Position numbers and translations under genes: made by a program. 64,000 nucleotides of DNA, from positions 2,046,001-2,110,000 of the forward strand of contig NZ_JANHOH010000001.1 of NCBI RefSeq assembly GCF_024498135.1, in the 5' to 3' direction. The notes below the pieces were generated by a model. The model worked only from the letters and a program-made list of their open reading frames with translations, searched no databases and was not told the origin of the DNA. Source of the DNA: Mucilaginibacter aquariorum. Its GTDB lineage: Bacteria; Bacteroidota; Bacteroidia; Sphingobacteriales; Sphingobacteriaceae. This document shows positions 24,207 through 33,277 of this stretch, piece after piece (the stretch's first letter is position 1; each line of letters starts with the position of its first letter).

Positions 24207-25685
24207 ATGATAAAAACCTTACTCACGTATCTAATTTTCCTGTTTCTTCCTTTATTTGTATTAGCCCAAAACGAGCCACAGGTTACTGAAGACTTTATAA
24301 AAGGCATTAAAACATCAAACACCTTCGCGTTTAACGATCACCTGAACATTATACAGGTGAATACCGATGATGAGAATTTTGATTTAATTGCCGTGAATGA
24401 TAAAATGCAGGTTGTTTGGAAAACTTCGTTAGCCGGATATGGCATAAAGACAGATAAGCTTAAAGGGAAGATAATAGCCCTGGCATCGTCTGACCACAGT
24501 ACGATGAAAGGCACTAATAATACATTTGTAGCTTACGTAGTGAACCCTGCCAACGGCAATGTATTGGCTAATAAAGTGGTATACAAATCATCAGACGAGT
24601 ATATGGAATTCCCGCAGATGTATACCGGCGAGGGCGAATTTTTTAAACTTGCTGTAAGGCAAACCGGTTATAAACGTAAAATACATTTTATTGTGCCTAT
24701 TGTAAGCCTTTTTACCACAGGCCCTTATTATAAAGAACTGAATGAAACCCGCAATTTAACCGTGGTGGAATTTGATGATAAACTGGATTCTGTTAAAGCC
24801 TTTAAGCCGATTATCTCTAACGGATTATTTGTATCACTTGCATGGAACAAACATGCCGATATGTTTGTAAGCTGGTTAAACGGCCCAAGTATAGAGATCT
24901 ATAAGTACGATGCAGGCAAAACTACACCGTCAAACCAGCTGGCTGTTGCCGTAAATATTGAAGTGAGCAAAAACACCGTTATTGCCGATAACCTGTACCT
25001 TAAGCCTGCCGAAAACCCCGATCAGCTTTATTACGGGATGATTTACTTAAACCAGGATAAAGACCCTGAGCTGGGTGTAGGTAAACTTGATTTTGCCACA
25101 AACAAAAAATCGTATGTAGTGCAGATACTCGATAAAAAAAACCTAAAAGCCATTAAGAAAAGCTTTACACCTGTTAATAAAGACCTTGATGACGTAAAAC
25201 TTGGTAGCTCGTGGGGCATGGGCATTAAGTATATGAACGAAATATCGGGAAGGCTAATAGTAGGTTTGTCATCAAATTACACGATACGTGAAAGGCAAAG
25301 CGATATCTATTATTGCGAAGATGCTTTACTATTGAATGGTTTTGACCAGGACCTGCAATTAAAATACCAACAGGTTTTACCTGCCAACAGCATGTTTCCA
25401 CGCGTTCGTTTACAAATCGGTTATCATGTCAACAAAAACAAACTACATATATTGGCCAATTCAAGAAAAGGCATGCTTACAACAATTGGCGTATATGGGG
25501 TGCTTGACATAAGCACAGGTAAGTGGGATAAAATGGAACGCTTATCTAAAAAACACCTTGACAATAAAAGCTATTCGGCAGGTGAATCTATTTTATGGTT
25601 TGGCGATAACTTTATTGTCCCGTACTATTCACCAAAAACATTTTCAACAAAATATGATATATCATTACAATTGAATAATAATTAA
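24207..25685 (+). CDS. secreted hypothetical protein
   Basis: A 492-residue protein with signal peptide MIKTLLTYLIFLFLPLFVLAQ and a mature part made of short beta-strand-like segments with recurring Asp-rich turns (for example IIQVNTDDENFDLIAVND), resembling a beta-propeller. No catalytic motif and no C-terminal sorting domain are recognised. It has its own promoter and terminator. Role unknown. Confidence 0.6.
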   Translation: MIKTLLTYLIFLFLPLFVLAQNEPQVTEDFIKGIKTSNTFAFNDHLNIIQVNTDDENFDLIAVNDKMQVVWKTSLAGYGIKTDKLKGKIIALASSDHSTMKGTNNTFVAYVVNPANGNVLANKVVYKSSDEYMEFPQMYTGEGEFFKLAVRQTGYKRKIHFIVPIVSLFTTGPYYKELNETRNLTVVEFDDKLDSVKAFKPIISNGLFVSLAWNKHADMFVSWLNGPSIEIYKYDAGKTTPSNQLAVAVNIEVSKNTVIADNLYLKPAENPDQLYYGMIYLNQDKDPELGVGKLDFATNKKSYVVQILDKKNLKAIKKSFTPVNKDLDDVKLGSSWGMGIKYMNEISGRLIVGLSSNYTIRERQSDIYYCEDALLLNGFDQDLQLKYQQVLPANSMFPRVRLQIGYHVNKNKLHILANSRKGMLTTIGVYGVLDISTGKWDKMERLSKKHLDNKSYSAGESILWFGDNFIVPYYSPKTFSTKYDISLQLNNN

Positions 25686-25703
25686 GAAACATTGCAGCTT
25701 TAC

Positions 25704-25740
25704 AACGCGTCATTGCCTCTTCTGGTAATGACGCGTTTTT
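25704..25740 (+). terminator. rho-independent terminator
   Basis: AACGCGTCATTGCC pairs with GGTAATGACGCGTT (near perfect) around a 6-nt loop, then T5, 19 bp past the stop of the secreted-protein gene. Confidence 0.85.
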
Positions 25741-25801
25741 GTTTCCTCAAAAACAATTATCGCCTACGCTCCTTTTGTGTTAAATATGCAAACACAATTA
25801 C

Positions 25802-26932
25802 ATGTCGGTGAAAATTAAAGACCAGCCTTTTTATATACAAAGTACAGCCGTATTATTCGGACTTATATTATTAGTTTATGTGCTTATCCAACTGGCAGAT
25901 ATTTTGGTTCCGCTGGCTTTCGCGGCCTTTTTGGCAATATTACTAAACCCGCTTTGCAACCGCCTGCAACGGTATAAAATACCTAAGGGCATCTCTATTG
26001 CTATTGCTATGCTTATTATGATACTGTGCGTGGCAACGGTATTCTATTTCCTTAGCACGCAAATTATTCAGTTTGGCGATTCGCTGCCCACGCTGCAGAA
26101 AAAGTTTGAAGAGATAACTATCGACCTTAAAAACTGGATCCAGGGCACCTTTGGGGTGGAGATCACCAAACAGGAGCAAATGTTAAAAGATGCGCTAAAC
26201 AATAGCCAGGCTATACTTGGCCGCACGGTTAACAGCGTTTTGGGTACGCTGGCCATTATATTTTTACTACCTGTTTACATTTTTTTAATGCTGTTTTATA
26301 AATCACTGATCCTGAATTTTTTATATGAAGTTTTCTCAGAAGAGAACTCTAAAAAGGTAAGTGACGTATTAAGCGAAACAAAAACAGCTATACAAAGCTA
26401 TATTGTAGGTTTACTGATAGAGATGATCATCGTAGCCGCCATGAATTCGACAGCATTGATATTATTGGGCGTAAAATACGGCATCCTGATCGGTTGTATA
26501 GGTGCTATTCTAAATCTGATACCCTATTTAGGAGGCATCATAGCGATAGCTTTACCAGTATTAATGGCTACTGTTACAAAAGATGGCTATTCTACCCAGT
26601 TAGGCGTAATTGTGGCTTATATTGTTATTCAATTTATTGACAACAACATACTGGTACCCCGAATAGTATCATCAAAAGTGCAGATAAACGCCCTGATGTC
26701 CATAATTGTAGTGCTGCTGGGCAATGCGCTTTGGGGCCTGTCCGGTATGTTCTTATCCATACCATTTGTAGCCGTATTAAAGATAGTGTTCGATCGTATT
26801 GACGATCTTAAACCCTGGGGTAAGCTTCTGGGCGATAACATACCCACCCATCATAAAGGCGACCTGTGGCGAAGCCGCAATAGAAGAAAAGCGGTATTAC
26901 CAAGTAAAGAGCCTATAATAAAAAAGCCCTAA
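25802..26932 (+). CDS. AI-2E/PerM family membrane protein
   Basis: A 376-residue polytopic protein with hydrophobic stretches at about 12-65, 145-170, 205-260 and 275-325. The conserved AI-2E family region NLIPYLGGIIAIALPVL and the end FIDNNILVPRIVSSKVQIN are clear. Family members have been proposed as autoinducer-2 exporters, Na+/H+ antiporters or permeases; the substrate is unresolved. The last codons lie inside the hairpin that terminates the converging peptidase gene. Confidence 0.8.
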   Translation: MSVKIKDQPFYIQSTAVLFGLILLVYVLIQLADILVPLAFAAFLAILLNPLCNRLQRYKIPKGISIAIAMLIMILCVATVFYFLSTQIIQFGDSLPTLQKKFEEITIDLKNWIQGTFGVEITKQEQMLKDALNNSQAILGRTVNSVLGTLAIIFLLPVYIFLMLFYKSLILNFLYEVFSEENSKKVSDVLSETKTAIQSYIVGLLIEMIIVAAMNSTALILLGVKYGILIGCIGAILNLIPYLGGIIAIALPVLMATVTKDGYSTQLGVIVAYIVIQFIDNNILVPRIVSSKVQINALMSIIVVLLGNALWGLSGMFLSIPFVAVLKIVFDRIDDLKPWGKLLGDNIPTHHKGDLWRSRNRRKAVLPSKEPIIKKP

Positions 26933-26960
26933 GCAGATATTGTTATCTACTTAGGGCTCA
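26920..26960 (-). terminator. terminator shared by convergent genes, overlapping a stop codon
   Basis: AGCCCTAAGCAGATA pairs with TATCTACTTAGGGCT (one mismatch) around TTGT. The T-run lies on the minus strand, so it ends the M16 peptidase transcript. The left arm includes the TAA stop codon of the AI-2E family gene. Confidence 0.8.
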
Positions 26961-26978
26961 TAAATCAATTATAGGTAA

Positions 26979-28313
26979 TTAATGAGTTACAGCGTTATCA
27001 CCTTTGTTTAAAGTACCGTTGGTAAACAGTAACGGATTTACTTTTTTGGTATCGCCCTGATACACCCAAATAATGTTACCAATATATTTACGGAAAGCAT
27101 CGCTTACCTGTGTAGGCGTTAGTTTCTTTACATCCTCGGCAAGGGTTAACGAGCGCTTCCAGTTATTGTGCAGCACTTCATTTGATACTATTGACGATGC
27201 CTGAGCGGTGTTAGTTTCGTTTTTATAATAGAAACCGGTTAGGTAAGTAACTTTCATATCGGCAACCTCGGCAGCGTTAAAACCCTGCGTTTTTATCCTG
27301 TCTACCAGTTTATCAAACACAGCTATATATTTATCCGGCTGGGTGGTTGATACCGAAAACTTAGCTACCGACGTAGCACCAACACTAAACCATGACTGTG
27401 GCGCGTATGATAAACCGTTGTTGGTACGTACATCTAAAAAGTGTTTATCAGCAAATATCCTCATAGCAACGTTAAAGGCATCAAAGTCTGGTGTGCCGGG
27501 TGCAGGTCCGCTGGTTACACCTTCTACATAGTTAGTAGCCAGCTCGCGGCTTTCGCCCGAGAATGTATTTTTGTATGCCCTGAAAAATGACTTCTTCAAT
27601 TCGAAAGGCGCCCCTTGTTTAATACCGGTTAACATACCTTTTACTTTGGCTTCTACAGCGGCGCGGTCAAGATCTGCAACCACAACGATCAGCATGCGCG
27701 ATTTAACCAATACCGAATGGTAATATGCTTTGGTTTCTTCAGCAGTAAGTTTTTGAATGATCTCTGGCGTACCATTAGGGTCTTTTACATAATCCCTGCC
27801 TGCAAAAGCTATCTTATCGGCATATTTATCAATGGCATTATCTGGGTCGGAATCCTGAGATTTTAGTTCAGTTATGGCATCTTGTTTAATCCGCTCAAAC
27901 TCTTTGGCATCAAACTTAGGTATGGTAATAGCCTCAACATATAAAGGCCATGCAGTGTCTAAATCGCTTTTTATACAATTTAGTTTTACAACAGAAAAGT
28001 TTTTGTTGGTGTAGCCATAAACGGCCGCGCTGATCTTATCCAGCTGATTTTTGAAGGCATTTTTATCGTGCTTTAACGTACCGCACTCAGTAAGGGCATT
28101 CATCGCCATCGATTCGATACCCATTTTTGTGGCCGGGTAATTTTGTACACCACCTTTAATAACGGTTTGTATCTCAACAATATCGTTACCGCTTGGCTGT
28201 ACAATAACTTTTACGCCATCAACCATCATTTCGTATGCTTTTTGCTGGGCAAAAGCAGGTTTAACGCCCGTAGTCGCAGTAGCAATTAACAATAGATATA
28301 TATATTTCTTCAT
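26979..28313 (-). CDS. M16 family peptidase subunit lacking the zinc motif
   Basis: A 444-residue exported protein (signal peptide ends ...KPAFAQ). It has the two-lobed M16 fold but no HxxEH; the equivalent region reads MGIESMAMNALTECGT. In the second half it keeps the substrate-binding R...Y pattern, VRTNNGLSYAPQSW. This is the non-catalytic partner of two-subunit M16 peptidases. It is the second gene after the catalytic subunit, 15 bp apart, so the pair likely assembles as a periplasmic heterodimer. Confidence 0.85.
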   Translation of the reverse strand: MKKYIYLLLIATATTGVKPAFAQQKAYEMMVDGVKVIVQPSGNDIVEIQTVIKGGVQNYPATKMGIESMAMNALTECGTLKHDKNAFKNQLDKISAAVYGYTNKNFSVVKLNCIKSDLDTAWPLYVEAITIPKFDAKEFERIKQDAITELKSQDSDPDNAIDKYADKIAFAGRDYVKDPNGTPEIIQKLTAEETKAYYHSVLVKSRMLIVVVADLDRAAVEAKVKGMLTGIKQGAPFELKKSFFRAYKNTFSGESRELATNYVEGVTSGPAPGTPDFDAFNVAMRIFADKHFLDVRTNNGLSYAPQSWFSVGATSVAKFSVSTTQPDKYIAVFDKLVDRIKTQGFNAAEVADMKVTYLTGFYYKNETNTAQASSIVSNEVLHNNWKRSLTLAEDVKKLTPTQVSDAFRKYIGNIIWVYQGDTKKVNPLLFTNGTLNKGDNAVTH

Positions 28314-28328
28314 CGTGTTTTATTTAAA

Positions 28329-29708
28329 TTAATTAGCTACAAAAAACGAAGCCACATTTGCTGCCTTGCTTGCCTCTGGCGTTAATATTATGCCAGATAC
28401 CATCGGTTTACCTACTATATAAGTATTCATGTATTTGGCAATATCCGCGCGCGTTACCTTCTGGTAATTATCAGTAAGATCAGTATAGTAATTAAGCGAT
28501 GTACTGCACCATTGGAAGCTCATCTGCGATGGCAACGACGATGGTTTTTCCAGCTCGCGGCTATGGTTACGTAGTAAAATAGCTTTTGCATCGGCTAACT
28601 GCTCATCAGTGTAATAATCAGCTTTGCCCCACTGGCTCATCTGGTTTTTTACCTCATCATAACACTCCTTAATTTTGGTTGGATTTGGCACCACAAATAA
28701 CGATATCATGCCTGTATAATGGCTGGTGTTATAGCTTAAGCTTGATGACGATGCCAGGCCTTTATCAACAAGCGCCTGCTGTAGTTTTGATGAGTTAAGA
28801 TCCAACATGGTTGAATATACATCGGCAGCAATGGTAGATGCTGAATCCGTCATATAAGCCGGACCCTGCCATGCATACATCATAAACGGTGTACGCGCTA
28901 TCGACATTTCTTTTACAAAAGCAACGCTTTTTTCAACCGGCTTAAAGGCCGGGATAGGGTATTTTTCGTGCGGGTTGAAACCACTGTTTGCCCAATCGCC
29001 AAAAATAGCCTCTGCTTTTTTAAAGCCATCCTCATGTTTAATATCGCCACAAATAGTAAGCAGACTATTATTAGGGAAGTAATACTTGTTTTTGATGATC
29101 ATCATCTTTTCCGGCGTAGCTGTATTGATAACCTCGTGAATACCAATTGGCATTTTACGGGTTATTAAATCGCCCCAAAGGTTTTTGCTGATATCATAAT
29201 ATAACTGAAAACCCGGGCTGCTCTCGTTACGCTGAAACTCACCGTCAACAACAGGGCGCTCTTTGGTCATATCTTCTTCCCGGTATATAGGGAAACGTAC
29301 TGATGCATTCATCAGCTTTAAACCAGCATTCAGGCTATCTTTACCTATGGTGAAATAATAGTTCACACGCTCGTTACTGGTAGTGCCATTCCAAATAGCA
29401 CCCAGCTCCTGCGTACGTTTTAAAAATTTCTCTTGTGTGGGATAATCCTTGTTGGCTTTAAAAAACATGTGCTCAAAAAGGTGCGAAAGGCCACTGTACT
29501 CCGGTCCTTCGGTGTAGGCACCGTTCTTTACAGCAATTTCGATAGTGGTAAGTGGTACCTTGCTGTTCTCGATAACAACAACATCCAGTCCGTTTGGCAG
29601 TTTTTTATAAAAATAGCCTTCGGGTAACCGGGGCTGGGCAACTGCGTATAGGGCAGATACCATACCCACAGCGGTAAGGGTTAAAAGTTTGGTAATTTTT
29701 ATGGTCAT
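28329..29708 (-). CDS. M16 family zinc metallopeptidase, catalytic subunit
   Basis: A 459-residue exported protein (signal peptide ends near YAVAQ). The inverted zinc motif HxxEH is present as SHLFEHMFFKA, with the downstream Glu region following. The second half lacks a clear R-Y pair, complementing the next gene. It probably degrades peptides in the periplasm; substrates are unknown. Confidence 0.88.
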   Translation of the reverse strand: MTIKITKLLTLTAVGMVSALYAVAQPRLPEGYFYKKLPNGLDVVVIENSKVPLTTIEIAVKNGAYTEGPEYSGLSHLFEHMFFKANKDYPTQEKFLKRTQELGAIWNGTTSNERVNYYFTIGKDSLNAGLKLMNASVRFPIYREEDMTKERPVVDGEFQRNESSPGFQLYYDISKNLWGDLITRKMPIGIHEVINTATPEKMMIIKNKYYFPNNSLLTICGDIKHEDGFKKAEAIFGDWANSGFNPHEKYPIPAFKPVEKSVAFVKEMSIARTPFMMYAWQGPAYMTDSASTIAADVYSTMLDLNSSKLQQALVDKGLASSSSLSYNTSHYTGMISLFVVPNPTKIKECYDEVKNQMSQWGKADYYTDEQLADAKAILLRNHSRELEKPSSLPSQMSFQWCSTSLNYYTDLTDNYQKVTRADIAKYMNTYIVGKPMVSGIILTPEASKAANVASFFVAN

Positions 29709-29785
29709 ACTAAGTTGTTAGATTATAACATTAGATTACAATTCCCTAAATATATTACATATAATTAAAAATTTAGTTACCCGTT

Positions 29786-30376
29786 TTATTTAAATCTGAT
29801 AACCACTTTTTTCCCGGATATATTCTCCAAAAATGGTTTGAATATTAACCCTGCATTTTCGCGGGCTTTGCCTATCAGGTTCATTTCAGTAGCAGTGGTA
29901 AGCATTTTCTTTTCGGCAAGTTTGTATACATCTTCTACCATGGTGCGTGTTTTATCGGGGAACCACACGCCCGATACGTCATACACCCGTGATTTTTGGT
30001 GATCAAGCTTTACATAACAGATCTCGGGTTGGGGCAGCGTTATCTCCACAGTATCCTTACTTTGGCTGATGTCGCCCTTTTTAACTTTTGTAAGATCGAT
30101 ACAGGCGGTTACCTCTCCTACTGCCACAAACAACACTTTAGAATCCGGCAGTATCATGTGCAGCTCTTTTTTCTCTACCACGTCTTTCATGGCATATTTA
30201 ACCAGTTCCAGCTTCCCCATAGCTATTACACGCGTTACCATGGCATCTTCGGTAACCTCGGCACGGGTGGTGTTAAACTCGTGTTTGATGTAAAAGAATA
30301 GAAATATCAAAAACCCGGTAATAACCAGGGCAAACGAGAGAGTCAACGAAATGCGGGAGCGTTGGGTATTGAACAT
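29786..30376 (-). CDS. DUF4230 membrane-anchored protein
   Basis: A 196-residue protein with one N-terminal membrane helix (about 13-30) and a soluble domain with the DUF4230 pattern: ITLPQPEICYVKLDHQKSRVYDVSG in the middle and repeated Lys-rich helices at the end. Function unknown. It follows the OsmC gene by about 80 bp and precedes the M16 pair, without a clear operon. Confidence 0.75.
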   Translation of the reverse strand: MFNTQRSRISLTLSFALVITGFLIFLFFYIKHEFNTTRAEVTEDAMVTRVIAMGKLELVKYAMKDVVEKKELHMILPDSKVLFVAVGEVTACIDLTKVKKGDISQSKDTVEITLPQPEICYVKLDHQKSRVYDVSGVWFPDKTRTMVEDVYKLAEKKMLTTATEMNLIGKARENAGLIFKPFLENISGKKVVIRFK

Positions 30377-30406
30377 ATTAATAGTTTATCAATAGCTACA
30401 AAATAA

Positions 30407-30434
30407 AACAGCGATGGTTTTGGCCATCGCTGTT
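30407..30434 (-). terminator. rho-independent terminator of the OsmC gene
   Basis: AAACAGCGATGG pairs perfectly with CCATCGCTGTTT around TTTTGG... with short T-run, 20 bp past the OsmC stop codon. Confidence 0.7.
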
Positions 30435-30454
30435 TACCATATATTTATGCTTAA

Positions 30455-30874
30455 TTAAGCGTAAGTAACATTTAAAGTGATAGGCACGCTAAGCGCTTTT
30501 GACACTATACAGCCTGCTTTGGCGCCTTCGGCAACTTCTTTAAATTTAGCCTCGTCAACACCATCAATTACAGATGCTTTAAGCTCCAGGTGGATGCCTT
30601 TAATTTCAAGCGCCTGCATATCCAGATCAAGGATAGCATCGGTAGTCAGATCGCCTGGGGTAATGCCTTGTTGTGATAAAGCCGCGCCAACCGCCATAGT
30701 AAAGCAACCCGCGTGTGCAGCAGCTATCAGTTCTTCGGGGTTAGTGCCTACACCATCGGCAAAACGGGTTTTAAAAGAATATTGTGTTTTGTTAAGGATT
30801 GTGCTTTGTGTGGTTATTTCACCTTTACCTTCTTGTAAGGTGCCATTCCAATGTGCGTTTGCTGTACGTTTCAT
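30455..30874 (-). CDS. OsmC/Ohr family peroxiredoxin
   Basis: A 139-residue cytosolic thiol peroxidase. The two redox cysteines are in AAHAGCFTMAVGAALS (about 51-66) and AKAGCIVSKALS (about 118-129), the OsmC pattern. It reduces organic hydroperoxides. OsmC rather than Ohr is favoured by the overall sequence (TANAHWNGTLQEGKG start). Single-gene transcript. Confidence 0.9.
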   Translation of the reverse strand: MKRTANAHWNGTLQEGKGEITTQSTILNKTQYSFKTRFADGVGTNPEELIAAAHAGCFTMAVGAALSQQGITPGDLTTDAILDLDMQALEIKGIHLELKASVIDGVDEAKFKEVAEGAKAGCIVSKALSVPITLNVTYA

Positions 30875-31047
30875 AGTTGTATGTTTTTTGAGTTTTTGCT
30901 AATTTAATAATATGTTGGGTTGAATTAAAATATTAGATGTTAAGGAATCATAAATTAAATATGGAACGCGGCGATTGACTCACCAGGTCTTTGCTTCGCA
31001 ATAGCCTCACCTAAATCCTCTGCAAAGGAGAGGACCGGGGTGAGGCC

Positions 31048-32115
31048 TCACCACTTAGCCCGTTCGTACTGTACCGGCCATTTTGCATCATGCCCAAGCT
31101 CATGTGCGGCACGCAGCGGAAAATGTGGATCACGCAGTAATTCGCGGGCCATTATTACCATATCGGCCTGCCCGCTTTGGATGATCTCATCGGCTTGTTT
31201 TGCTTCAGTTATCAACCCAACTGCACCGGTAAGTATATCTGCCTGCTTTTTAACCGCTTCGGCAAATTCTACCTGGTAACCGGGTTTCAACGGGATTTGC
31301 GCGCCGGCAACATTGCCACCGGTAGAGCAGTCTATCAGGTCAACACCCTTATCTTTCAATATTTTTGCTAACGCGATAGAATCGTCAATTGTCCATGCAC
31401 CCTCTGTCCATTCTGTTGTAGATAAACGAACAAACAACGGATGATCTGCGGGCCAAACTTCGTTCACGGCTGCTATAACTTCCAGCAGAAAACGAATGCG
31501 ATTCTCGAACGATCCACCATATTCATCGGTACGTTTATTACTATGCGGCGAAAGAAATTCATTTATCAAATATCCATGCGCGCCATGTAGCTCTATCACT
31601 TTGAACCCGGCTTTTACAGCACGTTCTGTTGCCACTTTAAAATCGGCGATAACTTTATTTATACCAGCCTTATCCAACTCAAGCGGCGCTGTTTCGCTTC
31701 TGCTGAATGCTATCGCGCTTGGTGCTACCGCCTCCCAGCCGTTTTCTTCTGTGGGTTGTAGTTGTTTACCGCCATTCCATGGTTCGGTATGACTTGCCTT
31801 GCGGCCTGCATGCGCCAACTGTATACCGGCAACCGCACCCTGTTCTTCAATAAAGGTGGTAATTTCTTTCAGCTTAGCTATGTGTTCGTCTTTGTAAATG
31901 CCCAAATCGGCAAAAGTGATGCGGCCTTCGGGCGACACGGCCGCTGCTTCGGTAATGACCAATCCGGCACCGCCAACCGCGCGGCTGCCTAAATGTACCA
32001 GGTGCCAGTTATTGGCAAAACCATCGGTACTGGAATATTCGCACATGGGCGATACCACTATGCGGTTCTTAAATTCAATGCTTTTTATTTTTATTGGGGA
32101 GAATAGATGAGCCAT
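31048..32115 (-). CDS. NADH:flavin oxidoreductase, Old Yellow Enzyme family (YqjM-like)
   Basis: A 355-residue FMN enzyme with the TIM-barrel features of the YqjM group: MAHLFSPIKIKSIEFKNRIV, SPMCEYSSTDGFANNWHLVHLGSRA, the ligand pair in QLAHAGRKAS, and FKVIELHGAHGYLINEFLSPHSN. It reduces activated alkenes with NADPH; the physiological substrate is unknown. The ATG giving MAHLFSP is preferred to an upstream one. A TATTTG-type promoter word lies about 20 bp upstream. Confidence 0.9.
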   Translation of the reverse strand: MAHLFSPIKIKSIEFKNRIVVSPMCEYSSTDGFANNWHLVHLGSRAVGGAGLVITEAAAVSPEGRITFADLGIYKDEHIAKLKEITTFIEEQGAVAGIQLAHAGRKASHTEPWNGGKQLQPTEENGWEAVAPSAIAFSRSETAPLELDKAGINKVIADFKVATERAVKAGFKVIELHGAHGYLINEFLSPHSNKRTDEYGGSFENRIRFLLEVIAAVNEVWPADHPLFVRLSTTEWTEGAWTIDDSIALAKILKDKGVDLIDCSTGGNVAGAQIPLKPGYQVEFAEAVKKQADILTGAVGLITEAKQADEIIQSGQADMVIMARELLRDPHFPLRAAHELGHDAKWPVQYERAKW

Positions 32116-32256
32116 ATTATTGTGTTTGTACAAATATGGAAAAGTAACAGGCATTATGCTTCACGGTTTTGTCATCTACTCAGTTGTGCATATAATTTAC
32201 CTACAGATGAACATTTGAGTTTACAAGGGGTGCCTTTCATTAGCTAATGCAGGTGT

Positions 32257-32649
32257 TTAATTACGTTGTGAGTCCTCGGTGAATTTGCTGGTTTCCTTCT
32301 TACTTTTTACCAGTAGCACCTCGTCAGCCTCAAGCAACAGGTAACCATGTTCATAGCAGAAAAAATAACGCGCACCGGCCTGGGTTTTAAAACTACTGGT
32401 GAAGTAATCAAAATCAAACCCTTTCACCAGCATCTTTTCGCGGGTGGTTTTTGTTTTACCCGATGGGTTCATTTCTTCAATTATGCGCCGGTTACGGCGT
32501 AAAATATTATTTATGTTACGCACCAGGTTATAGCTGTTGCTATTGAGCTGATTATTGTAGTTATTGCGGCACAGGTCGTTACAGAACTTTTTATCCGCAC
32601 GGCCATGCAATAAAGTACCACAATCCAAACATTTTCTTTCCGCGCTCAT
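32257..32649 (-). CDS. zinc-ribbon protein of unknown function
   Basis: A 130-residue protein with an N-terminal zinc ribbon, CLDCGTLLHGRADKKFCNDLC (about 7-27), followed by an Asn/Arg-rich helix NNILRRNRR and a beta-rich end. The ribbon-GRxDKKFC pattern is common in small Bacteroidota proteins of unknown role, possibly nucleic-acid binding. A perfect 30-bp palindrome begins 23 bp upstream of the ATG, between it and ssb. Confidence 0.6.
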   Translation of the reverse strand: MSAERKCLDCGTLLHGRADKKFCNDLCRNNYNNQLNSNSYNLVRNINNILRRNRRIIEEMNPSGKTKTTREKMLVKGFDFDYFTSSFKTQAGARYFFCYEHGYLLLEADEVLLVKSKKETSKFTEDSQRN

Positions 32650-32671
32650 ACCCTAAAGATAACAATTTAAT

Positions 32672-32701
32672 TATCCGTTTGCAAACGTTTGCAAACGGAT
32701 A
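32672..32701. promoter_or_regulatory. perfect 30-bp palindrome, LacI-family-like operator
   Basis: A fully symmetric sequence centred on GCAAACGTTTGC, with overlapping GTTTGCAAAC words. The centre resembles LacI/PurR-type operators (AANCGNTT). It lies in the 147-bp gap between the divergent zinc-ribbon gene (23 bp away) and ssb (95 bp away). Whether it controls one or both is inference. Confidence 0.6.
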
Positions 32702-32796
32702 TAACCGCTTATAACTAATTACTACCCGACTAACACTTAACCCAAGCTGCAAATTTGTGCTGTTAATAATTATCTAAACATAAAACGTAATATAAA

Positions 32797-33135
32797 ATGG
32801 CTACTATTAAAAACAGCGTAAGATTGATGGGTAACGTAGGTATGGACCCGGATGTAAGAACTTTTGACAACAACCGCAAGATGGTTCGTTTATCAATTGC
32901 TACAAATGAAAGTTACAAAAATGACAAAGGCGAAAAGGTTACTGATACTCAATGGCACAATATTGTGTTTTGGGGCACACAGGCAACTATGGCCGAAAGC
33001 TATTTAAAAAAGGGCGATGCCGTTATTATTGAAGGCAAACTGGCAGCACGTAATTACAATGATAAAGATGACGTGAAACGCTATGTTACCGAAGTTGTAG
33101 TGAACGAATTTGTAAAAATTAGCAGTAAAGAATAA
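32797..33135 (+). CDS. ssb: single-stranded DNA-binding protein (short form)
   Basis: A 112-residue OB-fold protein (MATIKNSVRLMGNVGMDPDV, then DTQWHNIVFWG) that covers single-stranded DNA. It ends EFVKISSKE, so the acidic DDDIPF-like tail that recruits partner proteins is missing. That marks it as a second, short SSB paralogue rather than the main replication SSB. The 30-bp palindrome lies about 95 bp upstream. Confidence 0.92.
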   Translation: MATIKNSVRLMGNVGMDPDVRTFDNNRKMVRLSIATNESYKNDKGEKVTDTQWHNIVFWGTQATMAESYLKKGDAVIIEGKLAARNYNDKDDVKRYVTEVVVNEFVKISSKE

Positions 33136-33139
33136 GCTA

Positions 33140-33276
33140 TTCGGCTAAAGCCGATAGCATGTTTTGCGTTCAGTTGGCTGAAGCCAACGGCAATGAAATT
33201 ATCTGCTTGTGGGTATTATTCATTGCCGTCCCATTTATGGGACGAATAGTAAGCAGGCAATCCGGCTTTAGCCGAA
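33140..33276. repeat. multi-hairpin dispersed repeat with 14-bp terminal inverted repeats
   Basis: TTCGGCTAAAGCCG (33140-33153) and its exact complement CGGCTTTAGCCGAA (33263-33276) flank three smaller hairpins: GTTGGCTGAAGCCAAC, GGCAATGAA with TTCATTGCC, and GTCCCATTTATGGGAC. The middle section recurs at 11983-12045. It encodes nothing. Confidence 0.75.
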
Positions 33277-33277
33277 A

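Noticed and set aside
32672-32701. CRISPR-like or origin-like repeat reading of the 30-bp palindrome
   Set aside because: It is single, with no spacers, no iteron series and no adjacent cas or replication gene.
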